Shown piece by piece: positions 22,677-35,041 of a stretch of 64,000 nucleotides of DNA; positions within the stretch are counted from its first letter, which is position 1; each line of letters begins with the position of its first letter. The stretch comes from Chalara sp. BL73 (lineage: Eukaryota; Ascomycota; Leotiomycetes; Helotiales): assembly GCA_918026815.1 (NCBI GenBank), contig CAKJVC010000092.1:992001-1056000 (forward strand), written 5' to 3'. A program made the translations under genes and the position numbers. The notes below the pieces were generated by a model. The model did no database searches, had not been told where the DNA came from, and worked only from the letters and a program-made list of their open reading frames with translations.

Positions 22677-25229
22677 ATGGAGACAAGATATATTGGAGGT
22701 CTACCACCCCTCATCAACCAGGATGTCTCGGCGACGGCGCAAGTATCCGCATCCACATCCACGGTTGACGAACAACCATTTAAACTGGGAGATGCAAATC
22801 GGAGGCCTCAGAACTCAAGGCTAAGCTCTGAACAGCAGAGAGCTATGGTGAAGAGTATTCAGGAGATCTTTGAGCTAGAGGAAAGCGCTCGGAGCGGTGA
22901 ACTGGATGGGGAGGGCGATGAGGAGATGGGAGACGGCGACGATGAGGAAGTTGATTTGGAGGATCGTGAGAGGAGGACAGGAAAGCTGAAGGGACTTCTT
23001 GGGATGTTGGCTCAATTGTGGTGGGCCGATTCAGAGCACATGGATATGGCGGCTGAAAAGCTTGCGGATGGGAGTAGAGATCGTGAGTCAGCTCTTCCTG
23101 TGGTGAATATCCTCTACATTAGATATAGCATATACTCTCAATCCGGATTATTTCACTTCCGTCCGCTTTGTTTTAGATCTTGGGATATAGACATTTGGAT
23201 CACGTTACTGATAATTCTACAGCGAAATGGCGGGTACCACTGGGCGACTCAGGAGTGCTCAATTTCTTTCTCGAGATACTAGGAGCACATACTTTAAGAT
23301 ATAATCTAAAGGTACACCTACTACGGTTAATCGGGAATTCATGCGCCGACACAGGTATTTCCTCCTTTCTTCTCCTTTTGCACAAGACTAACCACATCTA
23401 GATGAGAACCGAGCACGCGTGGTTGCAGCAAATGCTCTACCTGCGATCATCTCACAGCTCAAAGACGCATCATTAATACCTTTTGCAATTCCTGTTCTAT
23501 ATAATATATGTTTAGATTATGGTAAGGCTTCGATTGGTGCTTGACATGTTCTAATACAGGCTAACCTCATAGAACCTGCTCAATTACAGGCATCAAATGC
23601 CTTTCTCAGCAAGGAGCTCGTTGAGCTAATCTCCAATCCACGATTTAATGACAACAGATCTTTCCTTGGGTATTCATGTAAACTATTAGAGCTTCTTCTT
23701 CCACAACGTATGTACCTCAATCAATAATCTTAAATATTGACTGACAAGCGGAAGCGTCTGAAATTGACCTTGCACCTGAAAACGTAGCCGTTGTTCTACT
23801 CAGGATAACGGCGGATAAAATTTTTCCAGTCGACTTGGAAGACTTTACCTCCACCATCAACACTGCTGTGCAATATCTTCAACACGAAAAGTTCCAGAAA
23901 CCCTTCATTTCACAAGGCGTATTGGATCTAACTTTGGCCGTAATGGTCGATTCATATACTCGTGATGCTCAGGCATCTATTCTCTCGGATGAGGATGACG
24001 CAAGGAAGCTCACAGAGATGCGAAGCAAGCTAAACTCCGCATTGTCTGACATATCAGCATTACCCGAATTCAGAGATGCTGTCCCAATCTCATCTCCTTT
24101 ATGCGGTATGCTCCGCCGCTGGCTCTCAAGCCCTCAACTCCAACTCCAGATCTGTGCATGCTTCATCCTTGGAAATCTAGCCCGCTCAGATGATGCGTGT
24201 ATAGAGCTCGTTCATATCTCAAAAGCTCACATCCCCTTGATCGCGATCCTTGCTTCCTCAAAAGACTCACAACTCTTACACGCCGCCCTCAGCTTCCTCA
24301 AAAACCTTGCTCTTCCCCTGAAAAACAAACTCGTGATCGGCGAAGCTGACATCTTCGATCATCTCCCACGCCTTTGGCTGCTCGATACCCTCCAACAGAT
24401 TCAATTCGACTCCATCTCCCTATCTCGCCAACTCCTTATCGGTACATTCTCCAATGTCCGTAAAATTACTAAACGACTCTCCTACGATCTGGACTCGCCG
24501 GCGAACATGCGCTCCAAGCTGTCCCTCCTCATAGCGCTCTTTCAGCGCACGGATATCGACCCCATAAGAATGGAGATCTCGCGGCTCATCACCGCCATCT
24601 GCCGGTGCTACAACACTCACACCGCAGATTCTGCACAAGAGTACGAACGTGTGAGGAAGAACTTCTTCGAAGTTCATCCAGACGTCAGTATGCCTCTAGG
24701 CTTCATGGTCAGCCAGACAAAGTGGCCCGTAGTGCGCAGCGAAGGCTGGTTCGTGTTTGCCCTCATGGCGCGCTATCCTGAAAGCGCACGTTGTATCAGC
24801 GACATGATGCAGGACGTCGCTGTATTCCAGCCGCTGGTCGAGCTTCTAACGGGAAAGAACCTCGTCGGCAACGAGGCCAATAGCTATTCAACCCCCACAG
24901 CCACGATATCCACCACGCCGTCCAGCTCTGGCGGTATGGCCGATTCACAAACACCTGAAAGCATACCTTACGCAACTGATGAGAAGATGCGGCGCATCGA
25001 CCGCGAGAACGCGCTAGTCCTGGTAAACGAGCTACTGAAGACGAGGGGCAGTGAGATGGCGATCATGCGGCGCACAATGTTTGAAGATCTGTTGAAAGGC
25101 GGAGGCGATATGGTGGCGAGTTGGAGAGAAGCGGAATGGGGGGATACACGGGTGCCGAAGGAGAGGAGGGCGAGAGGTGGTCATATCATGCAGGATGTTA
25201 TTGAGCAGAGTTTCAACGAGCTCTTATGA
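22677..25229 (+). CDS. armadillo-repeat SmgGDS-like protein (RAP1GDS1 homologue)
   Basis: Five exons (22677-23082, 23223-23354, 23402-23521, 23573-23707, 23749-25229) give 757 residues. The N-terminus is disordered with an acidic run (EGDEEMGDGDDEEVD). The body is a chain of armadillo repeats: SRDPKWRVPLGDSGVLNFFL, RLIGNSCADTDENRARV, IPVLYNICLDYEPAQ, CACFILGNLARSDDAC, LHAALSFLKNLALP. This order and GNSCADTDENRARVV are characteristic of fungal relatives of SmgGDS, an exchange factor and chaperone for prenylated Ras/Rho-type GTPases. Intron 1 (140 bases) has an internal alternative acceptor at 23178 that would put the protein out of frame with the GTGAGT donor, so I use the one at 23222. Introns 2 to 4 are 47, 51 and 41 bases. 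Confidence 0.85.
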
Positions 25230-25477
25230 TTTCTGGACTAGCTATAGACTTTTTTTTGCATATTATTTTAATCGAGAGGTCTTTTATCTCAGGCGGTTTG
25301 CAACTTATGCGGGTATATCGACATAGATGAAGATTAGAGGTAAGCCTCCATTCTGAAACATTCTAGCATGCAAGCGCCTTCAGTTTTCACACCCCACGGT
25401 AGTCACAATCTCCTCAGGGTATGCTGTGTCGCAAGTCTGGATACGCTACAGATGCTTTGGGCCGGCGTCCTCGAATT

Positions 25478-26162
25478 CTATCCCCATCTGCTGGGCAACG
25501 AAAACGCGTTCAGCTCGTTAACGGGAACCCGCAGGATGCAGTGCTTCGCGGACGCGCTCACGCTACAGAGATTGAATACACCCCTCACGACAGAATAGGT
25601 GAACCCGCTCGGAACCGAGCAGGCGTCCAGCGCGCTGGCCCGCGCGCGCATCCGGTATTGCTTTGCGTATCTGTTCACCTCGCATATGTTTAGCACGTCC
25701 CGGACGTAGCTGTATGTGAACCATTGCGTAGCATTGGCACCCCCCTCCCTCCCCTCCCCTCCCCAAATTCTTTCTCGAGTAATGCTGAGGGGCGAAAGCG
25801 GGGTGAGGGGGGAGGTTGAAGAGGGACGGACCTTGTGCCAATTGGCAAGAAGTTAAGGTTGTCGCGTCGCGCGATCACGAAATATTGTTTCTGGAAACCG
25901 GAACTGCACATATTGAGCATGTCTTGCTTTTGTACGTAGACTGCGCTGAAGGGGGTAGTGCAGGACTAGTAATCGGTTGTGGCAGGTGCTGCTTGATGTG
26001 AAGTGGTGGTCGGAAAGGTAGGAACGGTAGGAACGGAGGAGCGGGAGGACAATGTATGGGGATGTACTGGCTCTTTTGGCGTCTTGGTGGTCCCGGTGGT
26101 ACGGGGCTTAGACTGGAGGGGATGATAACGGCGAGGGGGAGGATTGTGAGGAAGGATTTCAT
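25478..26162 (-). pseudogene. broken gene for a secreted Cys-containing protein
   Basis: On the minus strand an ATG at 26162 starts MKSFLTILPLAVIIPSS, a good signal peptide, with a TATAAA box 84 bases upstream. After SLSP the sensible frame shifts: a Thr/Ser/Pro linker (TTGTTKTPKEP) reads in another frame, meets a TAG at about 25987, then goes on as TPFSAVYVQKQDMLNMCSSGF and VIARRDNLNFLPIG. A third frame gives NATQWFTYSYVRDVLNICEV, then DACSVPSGFTYSVVRGVFNLCSV and a stop at 25478. The three Cys-ending blocks (DMLNMC, DVLNIC, GVFNLC) look like related repeats. Between the second and third frames is a G-rich tract (25740-25764). I read this as a recently broken gene; sequencing error or unusual introns are alternatives. 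Confidence 0.45.
25740..25764 (-). repeat. G-rich tract with G-quadruplex potential
   Basis: On the minus strand five runs of three to six or more G are separated by single A bases. This satisfies the G3+N1-7 pattern for a four-stranded structure. It sits exactly where the reading frame of the broken secreted-protein gene changes. Confidence 0.6.
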
Positions 26163-26245
26163 TTTGATATTTAGTTAGAAATATGGTTTACAGGTACAGT
26201 GGTTTGAGGTTCAGATTGGTCCCGTTCTCCAGAGACAACTGAGCC

Positions 26246-26251
26246 TTTATA
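26246..26251 (-). promoter_or_regulatory. TATA box of the broken secreted-protein gene
   Basis: TATAAA on the minus strand, 84 bases before the ATG at 26162. Its preservation argues the gene broke recently, or is still transcribed. Confidence 0.45.
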
Positions 26252-29145
26252 TCCTCACCCTCCTCCACGACGAACGCCGAGCTGAGAACCTGGAGACAAC
26301 AGACGGTTTATATCTTCATATCTTCCCATGGATTGTGATGGAGCTGAGAATCTAGACACACGCTCATCAGATGCTTAAGTTTCACAAGAACAGATGGTGT
26401 GCACCACCAACACCGCTGCCGTGCTACCTGACATAGTTCCCCAGAGCATGACCGAGAAAGTTTAGATGCCCCGCCCTTTCAGAAGGGGAAAGGCTGTTGT
26501 AGAATGGAGATTCCAAGCCACGAATAACTCCAAAACATAATAGACTCATGTTATGGCTATAGGGAAAATTTTTGTTGGCGCGTATACGCTGTAGTCGCAT
26601 AAGAGAAGAAGAAAGGGATCAGTGTCCGTACAGAATCTTTTGTTTGCCCAAGATGTCTATAGAGGGATGCAGAGGTTGAACTTAAGATTCAGCTCACTGG
26701 GAAAGCATATTTGAGTGAGCATAATGAATTGAGGTTCAGCTCTAGAAGCCTTTGGCGCCGCATAAATGTTGAGCCATATATACTTGGGGTGAATCGATGA
26801 AGTGAGAAGGATACCCATGACAGATATTCAAGCACAGCATAGATATATATATTAGCAGGGTTCGGTGTGAGTCGGCTTTCAGGAATGTTTAGATCAGTCA
26901 CCTATGCATGTGTGGCCATAGTGTAGCGCACGTTTTGTAAGCACGTGCGAACCTATCATTGCTGTTCTCCGTAAGTTCCAATACACATGGTATGCGGGTT
27001 GTGGAGAGACCTTAGTCTTAGAGTGGGAGGACGGAGGCGTGGCCATGTATACATGTCCAACACGTTAAAGTAATCTGTTTGTATGTCCGGGCCTAAGGTC
27101 AAATAAAATCTTTTGCGCCGAACCAGCTTAAACCTGCTCAGTCAAGCAAATTCTGATGCCTTCTCATTTATTATGCTCTAGGCATTATTATTTTTGGTAC
27201 ATCAAGGTGTTTGAAAATTATCAAGAACTTCGTGAATAGATGGTTCAGGTCGGGGGTAACAACGAGCAACCAACCAAGCTCTGCAATATAAGCCCTTAGT
27301 CTTCTATCTTCGCCGTTTGAATACATGTTTTCTTTCTAGGTAGTATGAAGCTTTCGTATTTTATTTAAGATCATCATTCTCTAAGAATATACAGTGCATT
27401 TAAGCCCCGTTATCTTTGAACACGATATCGGAGGAACACTATTTGGAAAGTGCGGTACATAACACGTGACTACATTCAATCAGTCAAACAAAAGGCGGAG
27501 AATACAGTAGAATTCATCTATCAAGTAGACTTGACAAGTCTGACTCCAATGCTTATTAGAGGAAAGAAAAAAGGAGAGAAGATAGAGCGTGGAGACACAT
27601 GACCAGATATTGCCAAGCTGGTGCCCAGGTGAGACTGTGGAATGAAGAGCATGGAGAGCATGAAAAACCGTCACAGCAATTTAGAAGTCTCTCATTCACC
27701 CCCTTTGACTTCACCGCTATCCTCGTCATCAAACACAATTTCAGATTCCCCACCAGTCCTGCCAACACATACACGTGCGGAGATGAGATGCGACGCATGA
27801 ATTGCGGGTAGCGGGCCGGAGCGGTGAGGTTTGGTTTGGTTTGAGTTTCTCACAGGCACCATGAAAAGGGCCATCTCTTCTCTCGTGACGAGTTCGTCCA
27901 GAAGCGCAAGCTGCTGAAACCTGACCTCTTCTAGTATTATCTGGGAGGGGTATATCCTGGCGCTGTTGGCAAACTACGATAGTTCAGGCGCATGATTGGT
28001 ATCTGGATTCAGAGCGTCTGTTTGGCGCGCCGGGGCCGAGGTGGATTGCGGATCATAGCCACCACCATGTTTCAGTGCCCATTCCACCATTTTGCTGTCA
28101 CGAGAAGATTGGATATGGACGTGAGGGAGAAGCCATTTCACATGCAAATTGTATTGGGGGTGGTGGCAACAGGCGGGTGCTGTCTTATAATTGATGCAAC
28201 CTTATGACGGGTCATGGAGAGACAAACATCGAGTGATCAAGTCTCTGCCTTGTCACTGTTTTCTTTCTTTGTTCAACAATTTGCTTTCACCCTCAGCAAT
28301 CCATACGCCATACAAGCTAAAAAGTAGCTTTTTACCAATAGTCTATCGGGTTGAGCAAGATCGGTTCTTCCTACCGAAAGACCAGTCCTAAAGCATCGTC
28401 ACTACTGCAGCTTCAACGAGGCCGTGTTGCATTGCAGTGCATTTAACTGCAGCCTGTGGCGGTCTGCATATTCCAATCCCAGGCCGGGACTTTGAAGGAT
28501 CACAAAGCAGGAACCGTCACAAGCAAATCAAGTGCTTCCCACTCAGATCCTTCGAATCTGTATCTGTAGCTGCGGAATAGCTCAATCCAGTCATCTCTCG
28601 ACTGCAGCAAAGATTCATCTTTTTTCGTCTCATCAACACCATTTTCTCTTTCCTCTTAAACGGCAAAAGTGGAGGAACCGCCAAGAGACTTTCTCCTCTT
28701 GTGTTGCACTAAGATAGACGGTGGGGTTCCGATAAAAGGTACTTCAAGCACGAACCAATTCAACCACTTTCGTCGTCAGTGCTGCCAGCGAAGAAAAGTC
28801 GGTCAAACGTCAATAATTTATTAAATCTACTTACTTTCGAGACAAGACAAAACAAGCCGTTGCTGACGGAAGGAACCCCGTCTTGGCACGCATAGTCTAT
28901 ATGCAACAGTGGTTCCCTGGTAATCAATCAAGTCAAGCTATTGGAGTTGAAGCCATACGGAAAGCTGCTCGTCCCCCACTCGGCAGAAACAGCAGCGGTC
29001 CAGGCTTTGACAAACGCAGAAGAGTGCAAAGGTTAGAATCTGAATATATGTATGGCAAGGGGAACATATTATCCTAGCCATTCCAATCAATTAACAGCAA
29101 CCACGGGCATCCTAAACGACATCCGGCTCTGGTTGGCACGCCAGC
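26252..29145. other. intergenic, no gene seen
   Basis: 2.9 kb without a convincing gene. A possible extra 5' exon for the next gene is at 28901-29034 (MQQWFPGNQSSQAIG...), which would splice with GTTAGA..CAG in frame to 29145; the donor is weak, so I leave it out of the CDS. Confidence 0.35.
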
Positions 29146-29925
29146 ATGATTTCGAATAATCAAAACCCGCTCTCCTCTCTCAACACAAACTGGCATAATC
29201 GAAGTGTGTCTAGCATTGTATCAGAGGCTGCCACGTTCCACTCCGCACAAGCACATACTTCACCCATAGCGATGGAACTTTCAAGACTGAATATATCAAA
29301 CTCAGAATCAGCCGCCTCACAACCTGCAACGCAGCCTCCGGATACCATGCCTCCAAAATTCGAGTCAGCACAGATGTCTAGACAAGATTCCGGCTTCTCA
29401 GATGGCGTCTCCTCATCCCGTCGCACATCAATGTCGTCTACTAGCCGCCGAAAGCGTCACTCGAATTCCATTTCTCGGCCGACTGCCAAACGCTCCGCAC
29501 GGTCGTCCCCGTCAACAGTACAAGCCCGCCATCTTGCACGCCCAAACATAAGATCACGGCATACCGCGCCCCCGCATCAGTTCTTTCAATTTCCGACCCT
29601 ACCAGCGCCTCAATCAGATCCCATAGTCGAGGCAGCTCCTCCACCCCCGCCAGCAACATGCCATTACTGGACTTCAGACTCTACCCGGAGGTTGGAGTAT
29701 GCTGCCATAGATGCAGCATCAAAAGGGGTTAAGGGATTTTTTATCAAGCTGGTACCGGATTGCATCCTGCCACCTAGCTCAAGACGAACGAAGTTCCATG
29801 ATGATGCGGATAGTGATGCTGGGAGTGTTCGCCGATACCGACTAGATCTGCCAGAAGAGAAGGATGCACCGACGCGACCCAGTCTATTGAAGAGGTGGAC
29901 GGGCTTTGGCAGGTCTGGGTCATGA
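29146..29925 (+). CDS. conserved fungal hypothetical protein
   Basis: One exon gives 259 residues from the ATG at 29146. The first 175 residues are disordered and Ser/Pro/Arg-rich (SSSRRTSMSSTSRRKRHSNS, a likely nuclear localisation and phosphorylation region; AAPPPPPATC). The C-terminal 80 residues are better ordered and look conserved: TSDSTRRLEYAAIDAASKGV, FFIKLVPDCILPPSSRR, then DSDAGSVRRYRLDLPEE. I have seen this type of ending in many ascomycete hypothetical proteins but know no function. A weak upstream exon (28901-29034) could add about 45 residues. Confidence 0.7.
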   Translation: MISNNQNPLSSLNTNWHNRSVSSIVSEAATFHSAQAHTSPIAMELSRLNISNSESAASQPATQPPDTMPPKFESAQMSRQDSGFSDGVSSSRRTSMSSTSRRKRHSNSISRPTAKRSARSSPSTVQARHLARPNIRSRHTAPPHQFFQFPTLPAPQSDPIVEAAPPPPPATCHYWTSDSTRRLEYAAIDAASKGVKGFFIKLVPDCILPPSSRRTKFHDDADSDAGSVRRYRLDLPEEKDAPTRPSLLKRWTGFGRSGS

Positions 29926-30858
29926 CTACCACTTCCACTCGATCAAGCCGGCCTATGACGATCGAGAAGTAACATCATATAATGCATATAATGAGGAGAC
30001 GAGACGAGATGATTGGATGAGACAGACGAGATTGATTTAGCGTTGCATTGTTGCGAGGGCATGATACCCGGAGGTCGATATACGAAACATGAAAGCATTT
30101 TTGCGGCGATGCATATTATACCCGGCAGGACCACATTTGGTGGGAATACATCTCTTTTGTTTAATGAAAGATTAGCAGAGAAGTAGAAATACTAATATTA
30201 TATTGAGTACATATCCAACTTACGCAGAGCCGTTCTTCCACTCCTGTCCTTGTTACGAGTCTCGTGGGCCGTAAATTGACAATGCGAGGTACTAATATTT
30301 CGTTGTTTTCATCCAAATTTCCTTATATATTCCTTGAGATGATCTCCTTAAAACCTATATAACTTCCGTGTGAACTACAGGTGGCACAAAGATGCATTGG
30401 CTAGTGCCTTGCCATCCACCATTCACGACAAAGTTGTACGTTATCCACCGAGACATATGACCTACTTTGACCTACTTTCTTCTTCTAATTAATACTTACT
30501 CTGGAGGGTATCCTATTTTCTTCCTGGTACTAATCACTTCCTGTACCTCTCTTGCGAAATTAGGTATCTTATTGTATTTTTGCTACAGCCGTGGTCTATT
30601 CCTGTTATAATATTCGTTGCAAAATTACGGTTTTGAGAAATGCTGAATTCCTGGGCCCGAAGCTTTAATAGCTTTCATTCTCGGTCCGCCCTCTTAGCTT
30701 TCTCTACACAAATGCAAGCAAGCGTTTTCGATTGATCGATGCATTACTCCGTAACCCTCAAAAAACGAGAGAGCTGCAACGGTCAAGGTAGTCGAAGGTG
30801 ATTCTTCAGCGCAAGTGTGCGTATAAGGTTACTCCAGACTCTGGAATTGACAAAGCAG
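29926..30858. other. intergenic, no gene seen
   Basis: AT-rich stretch with TATA-like runs around 30190-30380 and no coding frame I trust. Confidence 0.35.
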
Positions 30859-31089
30859 CTACGGGTAGATTAAGAACTCATACTCGCTAGCAGCCAGTGT
30901 GATTTCTCTAATCTTAGACGCGTGCTTTGGTAATGTCATAGCTTCTGTAATCTTCCCTGGGCTAGTCAAACTTGTCGCCTGGAGATCACGGTGCTGCCTT
31001 TCTACATGCTTCTTCTCAAGTCGGAGCAGTACCTCTTGGACAGTTGGTTGGAGCGGGGGGTAAGTTAATAAAAACTCCGCGATTAAAAC
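30859..31089 (-). pseudogene. isolated coding remnant (C-terminal fragment)
   Basis: An open minus-strand frame of 76 codons has no ATG but reads as protein: FLLTYPPLQPTVQEVLLRLE, then KITEAMTLPKHASKIREITL and a stop at 30859. Charged helix-like sequence with few rare residues suggests a real former exon. The sequence upstream (31090-31451) has stops in every frame and no matching exon. The family is not recognised. It may be the end of a lost gene, or a missed 3' exon of an unannotated gene. Confidence 0.3.
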
Positions 31090-31451
31090 TCAGCTACAAA
31101 AACGGGAGGGGAGGGCTATAAGATATCCGGAAGCAACCTAGATTATCGGTAACTACAGGCAATTACACCGTGATCATGCGTGCTCCAAATCGACCAACGG
31201 CGCTGTTACAAAACTTTCGGCGCGAGGTTGACTCAGTAGAGCACCCTCCGGCAAGAATCTTCGCTGTCCAGTATCCCCTTGAAGAACTTTAATAGTCATC
31301 GTAATGCCGAGTTCGAGTCATGTCTCACATAAGGTTTTTCTAATAGGGAGGAGCTGCAAGCGCCATTTCAAACCCTCAATGCATTATTCTTCTACTCAGA
31401 TCATGCCGTCGCCTTCTTCGAGCACCTATTCCCTTCAGGCAGTCTTTTAGT

Positions 31452-33836
31452 CTAGCATATGTAAATTTGGGGCAGTCCTTCGGTGGTCGAGCCCTGGCAA
31501 TCTTCGAGCCACTTCCTGTAGCGTTTGTGTCGCAATTCATGATAACGATATTCACTAGTATTATCACCATTCCCAAGAGCGACTGCTAATAAATTTGTCT
31601 CCTCAAAACTTGGCTGCGGCAGCAAAGATCTCATACGCTCACCTTCGCCTGCAACGATGGCTCCGGAGCTGTAGAACATATTAACAATATCGCTCCATAG
31701 TTTAACTGAGCCACCCGCTGCGTAACAAGGCACGCCGAACCATTCTCTATGCTCTTGCTCAACTACCTTGCTTTTACATCCACCTGGAGTATGCTGGCAG
31801 TTGATTTTAGCTCGGAAGCTTTGGAATTCCAATTGTGCAAGTTTTGCCACTCGCTCCGGGTGCTCGACATAGATGGATTCAACTAGACATGTATCCAGGT
31901 CTTGGAGTTGGCATCCTGCTTCGAATTGTCCTTTTCGATAGCTGATGGATCCCGCTTCCACAATTTTCACCAGGTTTTTTCTGCTGGACCTCAAGATGGA
32001 GACATAACCCCCTTGTGGAAGCGGCGAAAATATCTCTTTGAGCAGGTTGCTGTCAATGATATTCTGGGGGAGGCTTCGATTGGAGTCCTGGTCAGTTTCC
32101 ATAGATGTTAAAGGACCATCATGCTGCTTAGACTGCGAATCCTGAGCATCCGTTTGATTGTCAAATGGATTCACTTTCTTAATGTCCCCCTTGGTAAATG
32201 AAAAGTTATGTGCCGCTAGCTTGGGAAGCTTATCTGATAGCTTAGAATCGCCTGAGCCTTCAGTTGTGACAGCCGACGCGTTTGTAGAATCCGCATTCGA
32301 GGATGCAATTAGGTTGTCTTCTGAATTATTTCTCATAGCGAATGGCTCTGACGCTGAAACTGATACGTTGACAATTATCGATGACTCTGGACGCACAGGC
32401 TTAGTTTTCGGGTTGTCCAATATACGAGTGGCTTGAGAAGCGTTAGTATTCCAAGTGGACAGTATTATCAGAGGCTTACTATTAAAGTCCCAGGTCTTAG
32501 GCAGCTTCCAATTTTGTGATATCGTCTTGGCTTCAGAACTTGACGACGTAGGAAGAGGGGGGGCTAGATAAGACTTTTGCAACTCTGATGGAGGCTTAAA
32601 ATGACACCCCGGAGAGCTGATTGGAGAGCGTACATTTCTTAAGAAGTCAAATTCTTCACTTTGATATTCGAATCTGCCAGACGCTGATTTTGGCCTATTC
32701 AAATTGATTGGAAGGGCATATGCATCATTCCTTTCATCGCGGAAGACAGACATCCAGTAGTCGGCGTTGAATCCCGACATTGCTTCTTCCTTAGGTAATC
32801 GCTGTTCTGCAAAAGCCGCCCACTTCTCAGAGTAAATTTCTGGTAGTTGTCCAAGTGCATGTCCTGGGCAAAGAACGAGTGGAGGCAAAATGTCACTGCG
32901 AAGCTCTGCTTCCGAATTGACAGAAGAGCCTAACATTTCTCGAGCCTTCTGTAGCTGTGCTTTGTGTATAATCTCCTGGCATCGCCAACCATCAGACCTC
33001 ATAGCGATGCATTTCAGATTTTCTTGGTACATGATTTCGAGTTTCACAACTCCAAATTCAATTGAGGCATACGATTCCATATTCACGAGCATTAAAACCT
33101 CTGGTGAATGTTTGCCCCCAATATCAGAGCTGTGGTCTAAAGGAATACGCTCGATTTGGTTTGTATAGTCTTGTGACTGATCCATCATCTTCAGGTCGTT
33201 TATATTGGTTTGCTCTGTTGTAATTTTAGAAGTATTCTATTTAGAGTCAAGTATGCAGTCTTCGTTAAAATCCAAATAGCGCCTTTCCGCTAATTTGAGT
33301 ATGACTATGAGTGGAAGTATCTTACCCTTCACCGGACTGGCAGGTTCTGAAGCTGGTCTTCCTTTATCATGTGCTATCGGTTTGCTAAAGGCAGAAATTT
33401 CTGACATAGAGTGCTCCTTATTGTCGATGGCAACAGCTGATTGGTAGTCGATAACCATATTCTCGTAGTGCTGAGAGTCATGCTTCGAGCCATATATGGA
33501 CAACCAGTTTAGAAACAATGCATTGTAATAAACTGTCTTCTCCCAGTGCGTAGAGCAGAGCATCAAGGGCATCAGTTTGATAGGAGTCTGGACGTCGGCC
33601 AAGTCAATCTCGTCTAAGCTGGCAATGAAATCTAAATCCTCCAAGACTATTTCTTTGCGACACTTCCCAAGAGAATGGAAAGCGGAGCAAGTGACGATAC
33701 CGGTTTGGGTAGTCTTCAAATTATTGAGCGCTTCATTGAATGATACGACGCGTCGTCTTGCTCGTGATTTTTGGGCATCATGTGAGCCTGAGAGCGCCGA
33801 CATGAAGCTATTTTTTAGAGTTGAGAAGGCAGGCAT
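31452..33836 (-). CDS. T5orf172-domain protein with two N-terminal Cys/His modules
   Basis: Two long frames join into one gene: exon 33836-33326 ends at GTAAGA and splices (111-base intron ending ACAACAG) in frame to 33214. A second 48-base intron (32479-32432, with TACTAAC branch site) lies inside the open frame; spliced length is 741 residues. Module 1 has C50-x8-C59 and LMLC94-x2-H97W; module 2 has C239-x9-C249 and LVLC286-x2-H289, with similar spacing, so it looks like a duplicated metal-binding unit. A long Ser-rich linker follows. Around residues 620-680 the block VESIYVEHPERVAKLAQLEF, then FRAKINC, GGCKSK and HREWF is the T5orf172/DUF1766 signature, a GIY-YIG-related fold. Nuclease activity is not shown. 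It is divergent from the HET gene. Confidence 0.8.
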
Positions 33837-35041
33837 TGGAGAGATGTTATTCGTGGTATACTTTGTTTAGAATAGGAAGTAAGAAGTGAGCCAAGTCAGA
33901 GAGGACAAAGATGATTATTGAGAGTATAAGAACTAAGAAAGAACTATACCAGCAGAGATGGTTACCAACATGGCTAGGTCAGGCTCATCCCTGGATGGTG
34001 TTTTAAGCTTACCCATGGTGTGCTGTGCCCTTTCTCCTGCATGAGCACGTACACAGGAGTGCTTGTATCTTGAAGAACATGGGTATCAGAGGGCTGAGCC
34101 TAGGTATCATGAACAATGATAAAGAGGTTCATCCAATGCCAAGAGGATCGCAGCCACAATGGTGTCCTTGCTTAAACAACATTGCGACGTATTTCTCACC
34201 TCCGAAACGACGCTAAACCCGCCCTGCCGAACCATTCAGTTGGGACCGGAACTCCATCCGGCCTACCCACTTGTGATATCGATTGTGCAGTACTGTAGTT
34301 ACGCATGTAAACGGTCGCCCGTGTGAGAGCTGAAGTCCTTTAGTGAAATATCTCTGCTTCCGTCAGAAAAGAGCTTTCACAGACCTTTGAAGATCGCCAA
34401 TTGTCCTATTACACCTTGATCTTGTAGCCCAAAAATCCTCTTACTTTCCACTTTGAACCATGGGTCAAGCAAACCACACAACCGAACTGTGTCTCAAACA
34501 AGTCGGCCTTGAGATTCTGTATCAGAATGCGTCGCCCAATAGTAACATTCTTGTTTGGGGCTCCTGGTTACATTTGCAAGCCTGACAAGCGCTTGCATGA
34601 GGGCTAAACGAGCCATATAGACAATGCAAAATTGCAAAGGAAGTTCTTCGATAGAGCTCACACATTTGTTCTTCGTAATAGTTGAGTCCTTGTGAGTAAG
34701 CCTGATTGACTTTCCTTGGTAATCTCGACAGTGTAAAAGATATCCCATGAGCAAACTGTACTTGTACAACAAAGCATTTCTATAAAGGACAGATTCCTGC
34801 CAGGCTCTTCGGGTTTCTTGTTAGATGCTAACGGAGATGACGATATAAGCCCCCTCTTTTCTTGATCAAGCCTTATCAAATTAGACACCTCTCTCGAATA
34901 TGAAGTAACGTGACTATCAGCGCTTGGCTGTCCTTGCTAATTAATCGTCGCTTAGCAAAGACTGGCTCCTTTCGAGCTTCAACACAATATCCAATTTTAA
35001 GCGTCAAGATGTTCAGAGTCAAAAGCTATCAATAATAGCTT
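33837..35041. promoter_or_regulatory. divergent intergenic region between the T5orf172 and HET genes
   Basis: 1.2 kb between two outward-facing starts. Minus-strand frames at 34494-34888 have no recognisable content. No operator is evident. Confidence 0.35.

Noticed and set aside
28901..29034. Extra first exon of the 29146 gene
   Set aside because: The reading frame fits, but the GTTAGA donor is weak and there is no homology support; left as a note.
33237..33836. Separate gene upstream of the T5orf172 gene
   Set aside because: A GTAAGA donor and an ACAACAG acceptor join it in frame to the next exon, so one gene is simpler.
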